DNA of 34,238 nucleotides from an uncultured bacterium (GTDB lineage: Bacteria > Bacillota > Clostridia > Oscillospirales > Acutalibacteraceae), in NCBI GenBank assembly GCA_905215055.1, contig CAJMOH010000032.1:1-34238 (forward strand). Direction: 5' to 3'. Under the pieces are notes generated by a model, which searched no databases, was not told the DNA's origin, and was given only the letters and a program-made list of their open reading frames with translations. The translations under genes were made by a program, and so were the position numbers. Positions 1 to 8,162 of the stretch are shown here, in pieces; positions within the stretch are counted from its first letter, which is position 1; every line of letters begins with the position of its first letter.

Positions 1-11
1 GGTTTTTCCTT

Positions 12-55
12 AACTTGTCACTTTTTGGATTTCAAGTAGGGGATACTGACAAGTT
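12..55. promoter_or_regulatory. 9-bp inverted repeat upstream of the ATP-grasp gene
   Basis: AACTTGTCA (12-20) is repeated as its exact reverse complement TGACAAGTT (47-55), separated by 26 nt. TTGTCA in the left arm could serve as a -35 element, but no well-spaced -10 follows. No T-run follows, so it is not a clear terminator. It could be an operator for the ligase gene starting at 120; the function is inferred only from position. Confidence 0.3.
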
Positions 56-119
56 CACCCACCAGGTGCGCTCTCCCTTGTCCAATTATCGAATCTATAC
101 ACTGTAAGAGGAATCTATC

Positions 120-1355
120 ATGAATCAGGAAATTGAGTTTCAGCCTGTCCTGCTGGGCAGCGACATCAACGTGTACGGCATGGCCCGGTCCTTTCACCAG
201 GAGTATGGGGTGAAGTCCGTGGCCATTGGCAAGGGGATTTTAGGCCCCTGCACCGCCAGCAAAATCGTCACCGTGGAGGTGGTGGAGCCAAACCTGGAGG
301 ACGACGGTGTGTTTGTCAAAACCCTTCTGGACTTTGCCAAGCGCTATGAGGGCAGCGGGAAAAAGCTGCTGCTGGTGCCCTGCGGGGACAACTACATCAA
401 GCTGCTGGTGCGCAACCAGGACAAGCTGCGGGGCGTGTACACCTTTGAGTGCATCAGCGAGGAGCTGCTGATGCGCCTCTCCATCAAGGAAAGCTTTTAC
501 CAGGTGTGTACGGAGCACGGCTTTGCCTTTCCCAAAACCACCACCTGCTCCTATGAAACTTACAAGACCGTGGAGCTGCCCTTTGACTTCCCGGTGATTA
601 TCAAGCCCTCCAACTCGGTGGCCTACTGGAACTGCCGGTTCCCTCACAAGAAGAAGGTGTTTGTAGCCCAGAGCAAGCCGGAGTTTGACGCCATTTTGGA
701 GGCCATTTACAGCTCCAGCTACAAGGACCACTTGATTTTGCAGGAGTACATCCCCGGGGACGACAGCAACATGCGGGTGATGAACTGCTACTGCGGCCGG
801 GACGGGAAGGTAAAGCTCATCGCCCTGGGCAACGCTCTGCTGGAGGAGCACTCCCCCGAGGGCATTGGCAGCTACGCGGCCATCATCAACGGCTATGACG
901 AGAAGCTGAACCAGCGGATGAAGAATTTCCTGGAGGGTATTGGCTATGTGGGCTTTGCCAACTTCGACATGAAGTACGACCACCGGGACGGCACCTACAA
1001 GCTGTTTGAGATGAATCTGCGCCAGGGCCGCAGCAGCTACTATGTCACCGCGGCGGGGTACAACCTGGCCAAGTGGCTGGTGGACGACGTGATCTATCAC
1101 AAGGACATGCCCTGCACCGTGGCGAAAAACAAGGTGCTGTGGACCATCATCCCAGAGAAGATCATCTTCCAATATGTGAAGAGCGAGAGCGCCAAGGCCG
1201 AGGCCAAGGCTCTCATCAAGGCGGGGAAGGTGTGCCACTCCTACTACTACGAGGGGGACCGGTCCTTGAAGCGGTGGGTGCATTACCAGAAGAACCAGTT
1301 CCACTACTTTGAGAAGTACAAACGCTATTTTGGAAACAAGGGGCTGCGAGATTAA
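120..1355 (+). CDS. ATP-grasp carboxylate-amine ligase, D-aspartate ligase-like
   Basis: A 411-residue cytosolic ATP-grasp enzyme. An N-terminal pre-ATP-grasp fold (about 1-115) is followed by ATP-grasp signatures: the lysine of FPVIIKPSNS (K162), the hinge segment LILQEYIPGDDSN (about 205-217), the acidic residue in ANFDMKYD (D283) and the metal/phosphate motif FEMNLRQGRSS (E297, N299, R301). The N-x-R-x-G-R-S-S ending resembles D-aspartate ligases of the Aslfm type, which join the beta-carboxyl of D-Asp to the lysine side chain of the peptidoglycan precursor. The next genes encode an Asp/Glu-type racemase and an asparagine synthetase, which supports that role. ATG 120 is preceded by AAGAGGAA at good spacing. 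ATP-grasp membership is firm; the D-Asp substrate is inference, and another amino-acid or peptide ligase activity is possible. Confidence 0.75.
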   Translation: MNQEIEFQPVLLGSDINVYGMARSFHQEYGVKSVAIGKGILGPCTASKIVTVEVVEPNLEDDGVFVKTLLDFAKRYEGSGKKLLLVPCGDNYIKLLVRNQDKLRGVYTFECISEELLMRLSIKESFYQVCTEHGFAFPKTTTCSYETYKTVELPFDFPVIIKPSNSVAYWNCRFPHKKKVFVAQSKPEFDAILEAIYSSSYKDHLILQEYIPGDDSNMRVMNCYCGRDGKVKLIALGNALLEEHSPEGIGSYAAIINGYDEKLNQRMKNFLEGIGYVGFANFDMKYDHRDGTYKLFEMNLRQGRSSYYVTAAGYNLAKWLVDDVIYHKDMPCTVAKNKVLWTIIPEKIIFQYVKSESAKAEAKALIKAGKVCHSYYYEGDRSLKRWVHYQKNQFHYFEKYKRYFGNKGLRD

Positions 1356-1374
1356 GCGGGTGCTCCCGCTGAGC

Positions 1375-1575
1375 AAGTCGCGGGGCGGGCGCACTAGCGC
1401 CCGGGCAGTTATCGGGACGTCAGCTCGCGTGCGCGGGAGGGGCCGTTTGCTGCAAGAAAGAAACAAAAATGTCCCCGCAAAGCCAGCGGCGCGGACGTGC
1501 GTTGACTTCTTGAAGAGCACGAGCGTCAAGCGAGCTGCCCGTAGCGCGAAGAGACAGCCCAGGCACTGGGCCGCA
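1375..1575 (+). repeat. Diverged non-coding repeat, copy A
   Basis: This stretch between the ligase and the racemase has no credible gene; the frame that stays open through it simply runs into the racemase. It shares three ordered anchors with the reverse complement of 4250-4481: a GC block at 1380-1405, GGCGCGGACG at 1488-1497, and a GAGCGT...GCGCGAA block at 1521-1550. Spacing between anchors is similar in both copies. I read it as a decayed copy of one intergenic repeat family. It separates the ligase from the racemase by 232 bp. Confidence 0.5.
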
Positions 1576-1587
1576 AGGAGGAATGCT

Positions 1588-2304
1588 ATGAAAACATTGG
1601 GCATCCTGGGAGGCATGGGGCCGATGGCCACCGCCTACCTGCTGGAGCTGATTATCCAAATGACCGACGCCAAAACGGACCAGGACCACCTGCGGGTGGC
1701 CCTGCTGAACAACCCTCAGGTGCCGGACCGCACCGCCCACATCCTGGACAACACCCAGCCCTCTCCCCTGCCGGTGCTGCGCCGCATGGCTCAGACGCTG
1801 GAGGGCCTGGGGGCCGGGGTACTGTGCGCTCCTTGCGTGACCTCCCACTACTTTTTTGGGGAGCTGCAAAAGAGCGTGGGGGTTCCCTTTGTCCACATGG
1901 TGGAGGAAACCGCCCGGGAGCTGGGAGAGGCGGGCAAAACCAAGGCGGGAATTCTGGCCACCACAGGCACGGTGAAAACCAGGCTGTTTCAGCAGGCCCT
2001 GGAAAGCCGCGGACTGTCCTGGGCCGTTCCCAGCGGACAGGGGCAGGAGCTGGTCATGTCCCTGATTTACGAGGACATCAAAGCCGGCCGGCCGGTAAAC
2101 CTGGGGAAATTTCGCCGGGCCAGCGACGAGCTGTTTGACCAGGGCTGCGACTGTGTGATCCTGGGCTGCACAGAGCTTTCCCTGGTGAAGCGGGACACGG
2201 CTTTGGGCCACGGGTATCTGGACGCTCTGGAGGTGCTCTCCAAGGGGTGTGTAAAGGCCTGCGGCGCGCCGTTGAAGGAAACATACCGCCAGCTGATTTC
2301 ATAA
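1588..2304 (+). CDS. Aspartate/glutamate racemase family protein
   Basis: A 238-residue PLP-independent amino-acid racemase. The start MKTLGILGGMGPMAT is typical of the Asp/Glu racemase superfamily. The two catalytic cysteines are visible: C83 in CAPCVTSHYF and C194 in ILGCTEL. After the first cysteine the usual C-N-T reads C-V-T, a mild departure from the family. ATG 1588 has AAGGAGGAA just upstream; upstream in-frame starts would run through the repeat and are rejected. It lies 19 nt before an asparagine synthetase start and downstream of a D-Asp ligase-like gene, so it probably supplies D-Asp. The family also contains glutamate and broad-specificity racemases, so the substrate is inferred from context. 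Confidence 0.82.
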   Translation: MKTLGILGGMGPMATAYLLELIIQMTDAKTDQDHLRVALLNNPQVPDRTAHILDNTQPSPLPVLRRMAQTLEGLGAGVLCAPCVTSHYFFGELQKSVGVPFVHMVEETARELGEAGKTKAGILATTGTVKTRLFQQALESRGLSWAVPSGQGQELVMSLIYEDIKAGRPVNLGKFRRASDELFDQGCDCVILGCTELSLVKRDTALGHGYLDALEVLSKGCVKACGAPLKETYRQLIS

Positions 2305-2323
2305 CAAAAGGAGGACTTTGCCC

Positions 2324-4180
2324 ATGTGTGGCTTTGTGGGATTTCTGAATACGCCGGAGGCCGCCAGCCCGGAGACCGTGGTGAAGGCAATGGCGGACCG
2401 GATCGTTCACCGGGGACCGGACGACGCCAGCTACTATGTGGACCAGGATGTATCCCTGGGATTCCGGCGGCTGTCCATCATCGACCTGGAGGGCGGGCGT
2501 CAGCCCATTCTCAACGAGGACGGCACCAAGGTGCTGGTGTTCAACGGGGAGATTTACAACTTTCAGTCCCTGCGGGACGACCTGCTGAAAAAGGGCCATG
2601 TGTTTAAAACCCGTACCGACTCGGAGACCATTCTCCACGGGTACGAGGAGTACGGCAAGGAGATCCTTCAAAGGCTGCGGGGCATGTTCGCCTTTGTCAT
2701 CTGGGACAAGGAAAAGCGGGAGCTGTTCGGCGCCCGGGACATTTTCGGCATCAAGCCCTTCTATTACTATGACGATGGGAAAACCTTCCTCTTTGGCTCG
2801 GAGATTAAGAGCTTCCTCTCCCACCCGGGCTTTCACAAGGAGCTGGACGAGGAAAGGATCCCCGAGTACCTGTCCTACGAGTATATCCCCTATGAGAACA
2901 CCATCTTCAAAAACGTGTACAAGCTGCCGGGGGCCCACTGTCTGACCTACCGGGACGGCAGGCTGAAGGTGGAGCGGTATTACTCCATCCAGTACCGCAT
3001 TGAGGAGGACAAGCCTTTGGAATACTGGGAGGAGCAGATTCAAAAGGAATTTGCGGAGAGCGTCTCCATGCACCAGATTGCCGACGTGGAGGTGGGGTGC
3101 TTCCTGTCCTCCGGGGTGGACAGCAGCTATGTGGTGAAGGAGATCAGCAAGGGTACGAAAAAGGTAAAGACCTTCTCCGTGGGCTACACCGAGGAGAAGT
3201 ACAGCGAGCTGCCCTACGCCCAGGAGTTCTCCAAGACCATTGGGGTGGAGAACATTTCCAACAAGGTCAGCGCTGATGAGTTTTTCGACGCGGTGCCGGA
3301 GATCCAGTACATGCTGGACGAGCCTCTGCCCAACCCCTCGGAGATCCCCCTGTACTTTCTGGCCCAGAACGCCCGGAAGTATGTGAAGGTGGTGCTCTCC
3401 GGCGAAGGGGCCGACGAGCTGTTCGGGGGCTATCCCATGTACTTGCAGGGAGGGCACTTTGCCCAGTACGCCCGGAAGGTGCCTCGCCCGGTGCGAAAGC
3501 TGGCGGGGGCTGTGGCCAAGCGCCTGCCGGAGTTTAAGGGCAAGCACTTCCTCATCCGGGGGGCGATGGAGCCCTATCAGCGGTTTATGCGGGCCAACTA
3601 TGTGTTTACCAACCCCGCGGAGCGCCAGAAGTATCTGAAGCGGCCCATCACCTCCAAGGCGCCGGAGGAGTACAGCAAGCGCTACTTCGACCAGGTGTCC
3701 AGCCTGGACGAGCCCACCCAGCTGCAATATGTGGACATGCACACCTGGATGATTTACGACATTCTCTTAAAGGCCGACCGGATGAGCATGGCAAACTCCC
3801 TGGAGCTGCGGGTGCCTTTCCTGGACAGGAAGATGCTGGAGCTTTCCTGCCGGATTCCCAGCCGCTACCGGGCGGACTGCCAAAGCGAGACCACCAAGCG
3901 GGCTTTGCGCTCCGCGGCCCTGAAGGAGCTGCCGGAAAAGACCGCCCGGATGAAGAAGCTGGGGTTCCCGGTGCCGTTGTCCGACTGGCTGCGGGAGGAC
4001 AAGTATTACAACAAGGTGAAGGCTGCCTTCCAGAGCGGCGTCGCCGAGAAGTTTTTCGTCACCAGCGAGCTGATGAAGCTGCTGGACGACCACAAGGAGG
4101 GCCGGGCCAAAAACATGCAGAAGATCTGGTCCTTCTACTCCTTCATCGTGTGGTATGAGCAGTTCTTCGTGAAGAACTGA
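2324..4180 (+). CDS. asnB: Glutamine-hydrolysing asparagine synthetase (AsnB/AsnH type)
   Basis: A 618-residue class-II glutamine amidotransferase. The start at 2324 exposes Cys2 (MCGFVGF), the nucleophile that releases ammonia from glutamine; a TTG 6 nt upstream would bury it and is rejected. AAAGGAGGA precedes the ATG by 8 nt. The N-terminal domain (about 1-200) has RRLSIIDL and NGEIYN (74-79). The synthetase domain has the PP-loop SSGVDSS (262-268) that binds ATP. Length fits B. subtilis AsnB and AsnO-type proteins. Linked to a racemase and a D-Asp ligase-like gene, it may amidate D-Asp in the peptidoglycan crossbridge, as AsnH does in Lactococcus lactis; ordinary asparagine synthesis is the alternative. 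A strong terminator follows. Confidence 0.9.
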   Translation: MCGFVGFLNTPEAASPETVVKAMADRIVHRGPDDASYYVDQDVSLGFRRLSIIDLEGGRQPILNEDGTKVLVFNGEIYNFQSLRDDLLKKGHVFKTRTDSETILHGYEEYGKEILQRLRGMFAFVIWDKEKRELFGARDIFGIKPFYYYDDGKTFLFGSEIKSFLSHPGFHKELDEERIPEYLSYEYIPYENTIFKNVYKLPGAHCLTYRDGRLKVERYYSIQYRIEEDKPLEYWEEQIQKEFAESVSMHQIADVEVGCFLSSGVDSSYVVKEISKGTKKVKTFSVGYTEEKYSELPYAQEFSKTIGVENISNKVSADEFFDAVPEIQYMLDEPLPNPSEIPLYFLAQNARKYVKVVLSGEGADELFGGYPMYLQGGHFAQYARKVPRPVRKLAGAVAKRLPEFKGKHFLIRGAMEPYQRFMRANYVFTNPAERQKYLKRPITSKAPEEYSKRYFDQVSSLDEPTQLQYVDMHTWMIYDILLKADRMSMANSLELRVPFLDRKMLELSCRIPSRYRADCQSETTKRALRSAALKELPEKTARMKKLGFPVPLSDWLREDKYYNKVKAAFQSGVAEKFFVTSELMKLLDDHKEGRAKNMQKIWSFYSFIVWYEQFFVKN

Positions 4181-4202
4181 GCAAAAGGGCAAGTTTCCAA
4201 AA

Positions 4203-4235
4203 AAGAAAAGCCGTCCCAAGGGACGGCCTTTTTTT
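4203..4235 (+). terminator. Rho-independent terminator after the asparagine synthetase gene
   Basis: GCCGTCC (4210-4216) pairs with GGACGGC (4221-4227) around a CAAG loop. It is preceded by A's and followed by a run of seven T's. It ends the ligase-racemase-synthetase unit. Confidence 0.9.
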
Positions 4236-4249
4236 CCAAGCTTTTCTTT

Positions 4250-4481
4250 CCGACTTTCTTTCGAGAAAGTCGGCCAAAGAACGTTTTTTCGCGCCTGGGG
4301 GCGGTGAGCTAACGCTCACGCCCAAGAAAACCGGAAGAGCGCGTCCGCGCCGTTGGACTCGGCTTCTCCACCTTGGTAAAAAACGCGGACAGCGCATTCT
4401 AAACTTTCAGAAAGCAAAGGGGCGGCTTGCGCCCCGCCCCGCGGCGAAAAAGTTCTCTGCTTCTCTCTTTCAAGAGAGAAG
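4250..4481 (-). repeat. Non-coding repeat, copy B, bounded by hairpins
   Basis: This 232-bp element fills most of the gap between the convergent asparagine synthetase and CDF genes. Each end is a perfect 10-bp hairpin: CCGACTTTCT/AGAAAGTCGG with loop TTCG (4250-4273), and CTTCTCTCTT/AAGAGAGAAG with loop TC (4460-4481). Inside are further GC-rich inverted repeats. Its reverse complement matches the region 1375-1575 at three ordered anchors (here 4419-4442, 4340-4351, 4288-4316). No protein is credible. The hairpin ends suggest a structured intergenic repeat unit, possibly a small miniature element; no transposase or terminal duplication is evident. Confidence 0.6.
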
Positions 4482-4500
4482 GAAAAGATTGTTTCTATTT

Positions 4501-5685
4501 CTAGCTTTCCAGCTCGTTGACCACGCCTTCCCGGTCCACGGTGATCACGGTGCGGTAGGTGGGGTCGATGGTTTTCACAGCCTGATCGATGCGGTCCTTG
4601 ATTTCCTGGTCTCCATCCTCCAGGGAGAAGGGCACCGCCACGTCAAAGACCACGTTGGAGTGGGTGACGCCCCACACCACCCGGAAATCGTGCATGGAGG
4701 CCTGGGGATAGATCAGGTGGAGCAGCTTGCTCACCTGCTCCCGCAGCTTGTTGGTGCGCTCGTCGCCGGTGACGATGGGGTCCAAGTGGATTACCAGATG
4801 AATGCCCAGGTCCCGCTGAAAGTCCCGCTCGATGTTGTCTATGATGTCGTGGCTGATCATGATGTCCCGCTCGGCAGGGACCTCACAGTGAACAGAGGCA
4901 AAGCATTTTCCCTCGCCGTAGTTGTGAACCGTCAGGTCGTGGATGCCGAAAATGCCCTCGTAGGACAGGATCTTTTCATAAATGGTCTTTACCAGGGCGC
5001 TGTCCGGGGCTGTTCCCAGCAGCGGGTTGCCTGTCTCAATCACCAGCTTCACGCCGGAAACCACAATGAACACCGCCACAGCCAGACCTAAAAATCCATC
5101 CAGATTCAGGCTGGTCAGCCGGGTAATCACCGCGCCCAGCAGCACCACGCTGGTGGCGATGGCGTCGTTGCGGCTGTCGCTGGAGGTGGCGTACACCGTG
5201 TCCGAATGGATCCTTTTCCCCACGCTGCGGTAGAACAAGCATTGCCACAGCTTCACCGCCACGGAAACCACCAAAATTCCCAAGGCCAGAGCGCTGAAGT
5301 CCGCCGGCTGAGGGGTGATGATCTTCTCAAGGGAGGTCAGCCCCAGCTCCAGGCCCAAAAACAGGACGATAAAGGAGACAATCACCCCGGACAGATATTC
5401 GATGCGGGCGTGGCCAAAGGGGTGCTTCTCATCGGCGGGCTTGCCCGCCAGCTTGAATCCCACCAGCATGATGATGGAGGAGCCGGAATCCGTCAGGTTG
5501 TTCACCGCGTCCGCCATAACAGCCACGCTGCCGGACAGCAGCCCCGCCGCCAGCTTGATGGCGAACAGCACCAGATTGGTGGCAATGCCCACGGCCCCGG
5601 CCACCTTGCCGCTTTTCTCCCGCACCTGGGAATCGTCCCGCTCTCCATAGCCGGGGACAAAGGCCTTCATAATGGTATCAAACAA
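4501..5685 (-). CDS. Cation diffusion facilitator (CDF) family metal exporter
   Basis: A 394-residue inner-membrane metal/proton antiporter of the CDF family with about six transmembrane segments (about 27-185) and a soluble C-terminal dimerisation domain. Metal-site residues by comparison with YiiP: D59 and N63 in TM2 (ADAVNNLTD), and D170 and D174 in TM5 (SSDSRND). HPFGH (88-92) is conserved. TM5 has DxxxD instead of the HxxxD typical of zinc exporters; an N/D/D/D site is characteristic of manganese-type members such as MntE. I therefore favour Mn2+ (or Fe2+) export. AGGGAG lies upstream of ATG 5685. The C-terminal extension beyond the usual domain makes it longer than the ~300-residue norm. 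It is encoded 62 bp downstream of the hydratase beta-subunit gene. Confidence 0.88.
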   Translation of the reverse strand: MFDTIMKAFVPGYGERDDSQVREKSGKVAGAVGIATNLVLFAIKLAAGLLSGSVAVMADAVNNLTDSGSSIIMLVGFKLAGKPADEKHPFGHARIEYLSGVIVSFIVLFLGLELGLTSLEKIITPQPADFSALALGILVVSVAVKLWQCLFYRSVGKRIHSDTVYATSSDSRNDAIATSVVLLGAVITRLTSLNLDGFLGLAVAVFIVVSGVKLVIETGNPLLGTAPDSALVKTIYEKILSYEGIFGIHDLTVHNYGEGKCFASVHCEVPAERDIMISHDIIDNIERDFQRDLGIHLVIHLDPIVTGDERTNKLREQVSKLLHLIYPQASMHDFRVVWGVTHSNVVFDVAVPFSLEDGDQEIKDRIDQAVKTIDPTYRTVITVDREGVVNELES

Positions 5686-5713
5686 GCTGTGTCTCTCCCT
5701 TTCCGTGTTTTCA

Positions 5714-5729
5714 GTCCGGTTTTCCGGAC
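5714..5729. other. Small hairpin between hydratase beta subunit and CDF genes
   Basis: GTCCGG-TTTT-CCGGAC is a perfect 6-bp stem with a 4-nt loop. No T-run follows on either strand, so it is at most a weak terminator or an mRNA-processing hairpin between the two minus-strand genes. Confidence 0.35.
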
Positions 5730-5747
5730 AGAAAAGCCGGAAAGCCC

Positions 5748-6278
5748 TTATTTTACTACGCTGTTCCCCCGGCTGTCAATGGCGACAATGAGAGGGAAAT
5801 CCTTCAGCACCAGGCGCTTGACAGACTCGCAGCCCAAATCCTCAAAGGCGATGACCTGGGCGCTCTCAATGCACCGAGCGGCCAAAGCCCCCGCTCCGCC
5901 AATGGCGCAGAGATACACTGCCCCGTTGCGCTTCATGGCCTCCACCACCTCCGGGCTGCGCTTTCCCTTGCCGATCATGCACTTGAGGCCCAGGTCCAGG
6001 AACCGTGGCGTATAGGGGTCCATACGGCCGCTGGTGGTGGGACCGCAGGAGCCAATGGGCAGGCCCTCTGGGGCGGGGGTGGGGCCGGCGTAATAGATGG
6101 CGGCGCCGTTTAAATCATAGGGAGGGGTCTCTCCCCGGTCCAGCATTTCGGTGATGCGCTTGTGAGCCGCGTCCCGGGAGGTGTAGCACACTCCGGACAG
6201 CAGCACCCGCTGCCCCGCCTGAAGGGTGGGGGCAACCTGGGCCATATCCTCGGTAGTTATCCGCAACGCTTCCGCCAT
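5748..6278 (-). CDS. Fe-S hydro-lyase, tartrate/fumarate-type beta subunit
   Basis: A 176-residue protein matching the beta subunit (C-terminal domain) of class-I fumarase / L(+)-tartrate dehydratase. Recognisable segments are LLSGVCYTSRDAAHKR near the N-terminus, YYAGPTPAP, and GSCGPTTSGRMDPYTP at about 76-92, with IGKGKRS (102-108) and AIGGAGAL after it. The alpha subunit that carries the [4Fe-4S] cluster ligands is usually adjacent, but here the upstream neighbour is a VOC protein and the downstream one a metal exporter. The subunit must pair with an alpha subunit encoded elsewhere or act in another way. ATG 6278 lies 2 nt after the stop of the upstream gene, so the two are almost certainly co-transcribed. 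Substrate (fumarate, tartrate or another hydroxy acid) cannot be decided from this subunit. Confidence 0.85.
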   Translation of the reverse strand: MAEALRITTEDMAQVAPTLQAGQRVLLSGVCYTSRDAAHKRITEMLDRGETPPYDLNGAAIYYAGPTPAPEGLPIGSCGPTTSGRMDPYTPRFLDLGLKCMIGKGKRSPEVVEAMKRNGAVYLCAIGGAGALAARCIESAQVIAFEDLGCESVKRLVLKDFPLIVAIDSRGNSVVK

Positions 6279-6280
6279 GC

Positions 6281-6670
6281 TTATTTCTCCCAGAAAAACT
6301 CAATGTACTCTCCCACCGGCCCGTAGCAAAAGGCAATGCGGATGTCCGTGCCAGCCAGATTGCCGTCCTTGGGCTCAATGGCGATTTCATAGCCCGCCTG
6401 CCGGACGCGCTCTATCAGCTCGTCCACCTTGCTGGTGGCAAAGGCAAGGTGGTCTAAGGCGCCGCCCCGGGGAGCCGGGTCCTGGCCGCCCAAAATTTCC
6501 ATGCAGGAGTTGTCCCCGCAGGAGACCATCAGGCAGGGCTGCTGGGGGTCGCCCCAGCTGCGCTTGACCTCCATGCCCAGGATCTTGGTGTAAAACTCCA
6601 CGGTTTTCTCATACTGATCCTTGGTGGGCTTTAACGCCACATGATGTACGCCGTCAATCCAGTTGCTCAT
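6281..6670 (-). CDS. VOC / glyoxalase-fold protein
   Basis: A 129-residue protein of the vicinal-oxygen-chelate superfamily. Two beta-alpha-beta-beta-beta modules can be followed: the start MSNWIDGVHHVALKP with a His metal-ligand candidate, LDHLAFATSKVDEL in the middle with a second His, and the end GEYIEFFWEK with a Glu in the usual final metal-ligand position. The pattern resembles lactoylglutathione lyase or methylmalonyl-CoA epimerase-like proteins; the substrate cannot be assigned. ATG 6670 is chosen because AGGGAGG precedes it by 8 nt; an upstream in-frame extension would run into the ftsZ terminator. It is the first gene of a short unit with the hydratase beta subunit. Confidence 0.78.
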   Translation of the reverse strand: MSNWIDGVHHVALKPTKDQYEKTVEFYTKILGMEVKRSWGDPQQPCLMVSCGDNSCMEILGGQDPAPRGGALDHLAFATSKVDELIERVRQAGYEIAIEPKDGNLAGTDIRIAFCYGPVGEYIEFFWEK

Positions 6671-6700
6671 AGGTAAGTCCTCCCTAATAGTTTTTTTCGT

Positions 6701-6737
6701 AAAAAAAGGGACGCCGCGGCTGGGCGGCTCCCCTTTT
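6701..6737 (-). terminator. Terminator downstream of ftsZ
   Basis: On the minus strand, AAAGGG pairs with CCCTTT around an inner GCCG/CGGC stem, followed by a run of T's. It separates ftsZ from the VOC gene. Confidence 0.75.
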
Positions 6738-6775
6738 TCCCACATCATCACATTGGCAGAGACACGGCCCCGCCC

Positions 6776-7930
<1,155 letters not shown>

Positions 7931-8017
7931 GTTAGTTCCTCCTTGGCTTTTAAACGATAGCTGTATCTTTGTGTAAAGCCCATGGCATTACAGATTTTCA
8001 AGAATGTTACACGGTAT

Positions 8018-8046
8018 AATCTATCACTTTTTCGGGAAAATTTCAA
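8018..8046 (-). promoter_or_regulatory. Probable sigma-A promoter of ftsZ
   Basis: On the minus strand, TTGAAA (8041-8046) is followed after 17 nt by TAGATT (8018-8023). This leaves an ftsZ leader of about 80 nt. It lies just downstream of the ftsQ terminator. A second weaker candidate, TTTACA-N17-TTTAAA, lies closer to the ATG. Confidence 0.6.
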
Positions 8047-8056
8047 GGAATTTCTT

Positions 8057-8078
8057 GAAAAAACCCGCTGTAAAGCGG
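8057..8078 (-). terminator. Terminator downstream of ftsQ
   Basis: On the minus strand, CCGCT-TTAC-AGCGG is followed by G and six T's. The stem is short (5 bp) but the T-run is good. It marks the end of the PBP-to-ftsQ unit. Confidence 0.6.
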
Positions 8079-8162
8079 AAAGTTTTCCAGCCTCCGCTGT
8101 TTTCGGGAAAAATTCCACAAGCAAACCCGGCTCTTCCCGGAAAAAACCGGCGCTTTCGGCGG

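Noticed and set aside
4250..4481. Insertion sequence or CRISPR array in the asparagine synthetase-CDF gap
   Set aside because: No transposase, no terminal inverted repeats (the two end hairpins differ) and no regularly spaced short repeats.
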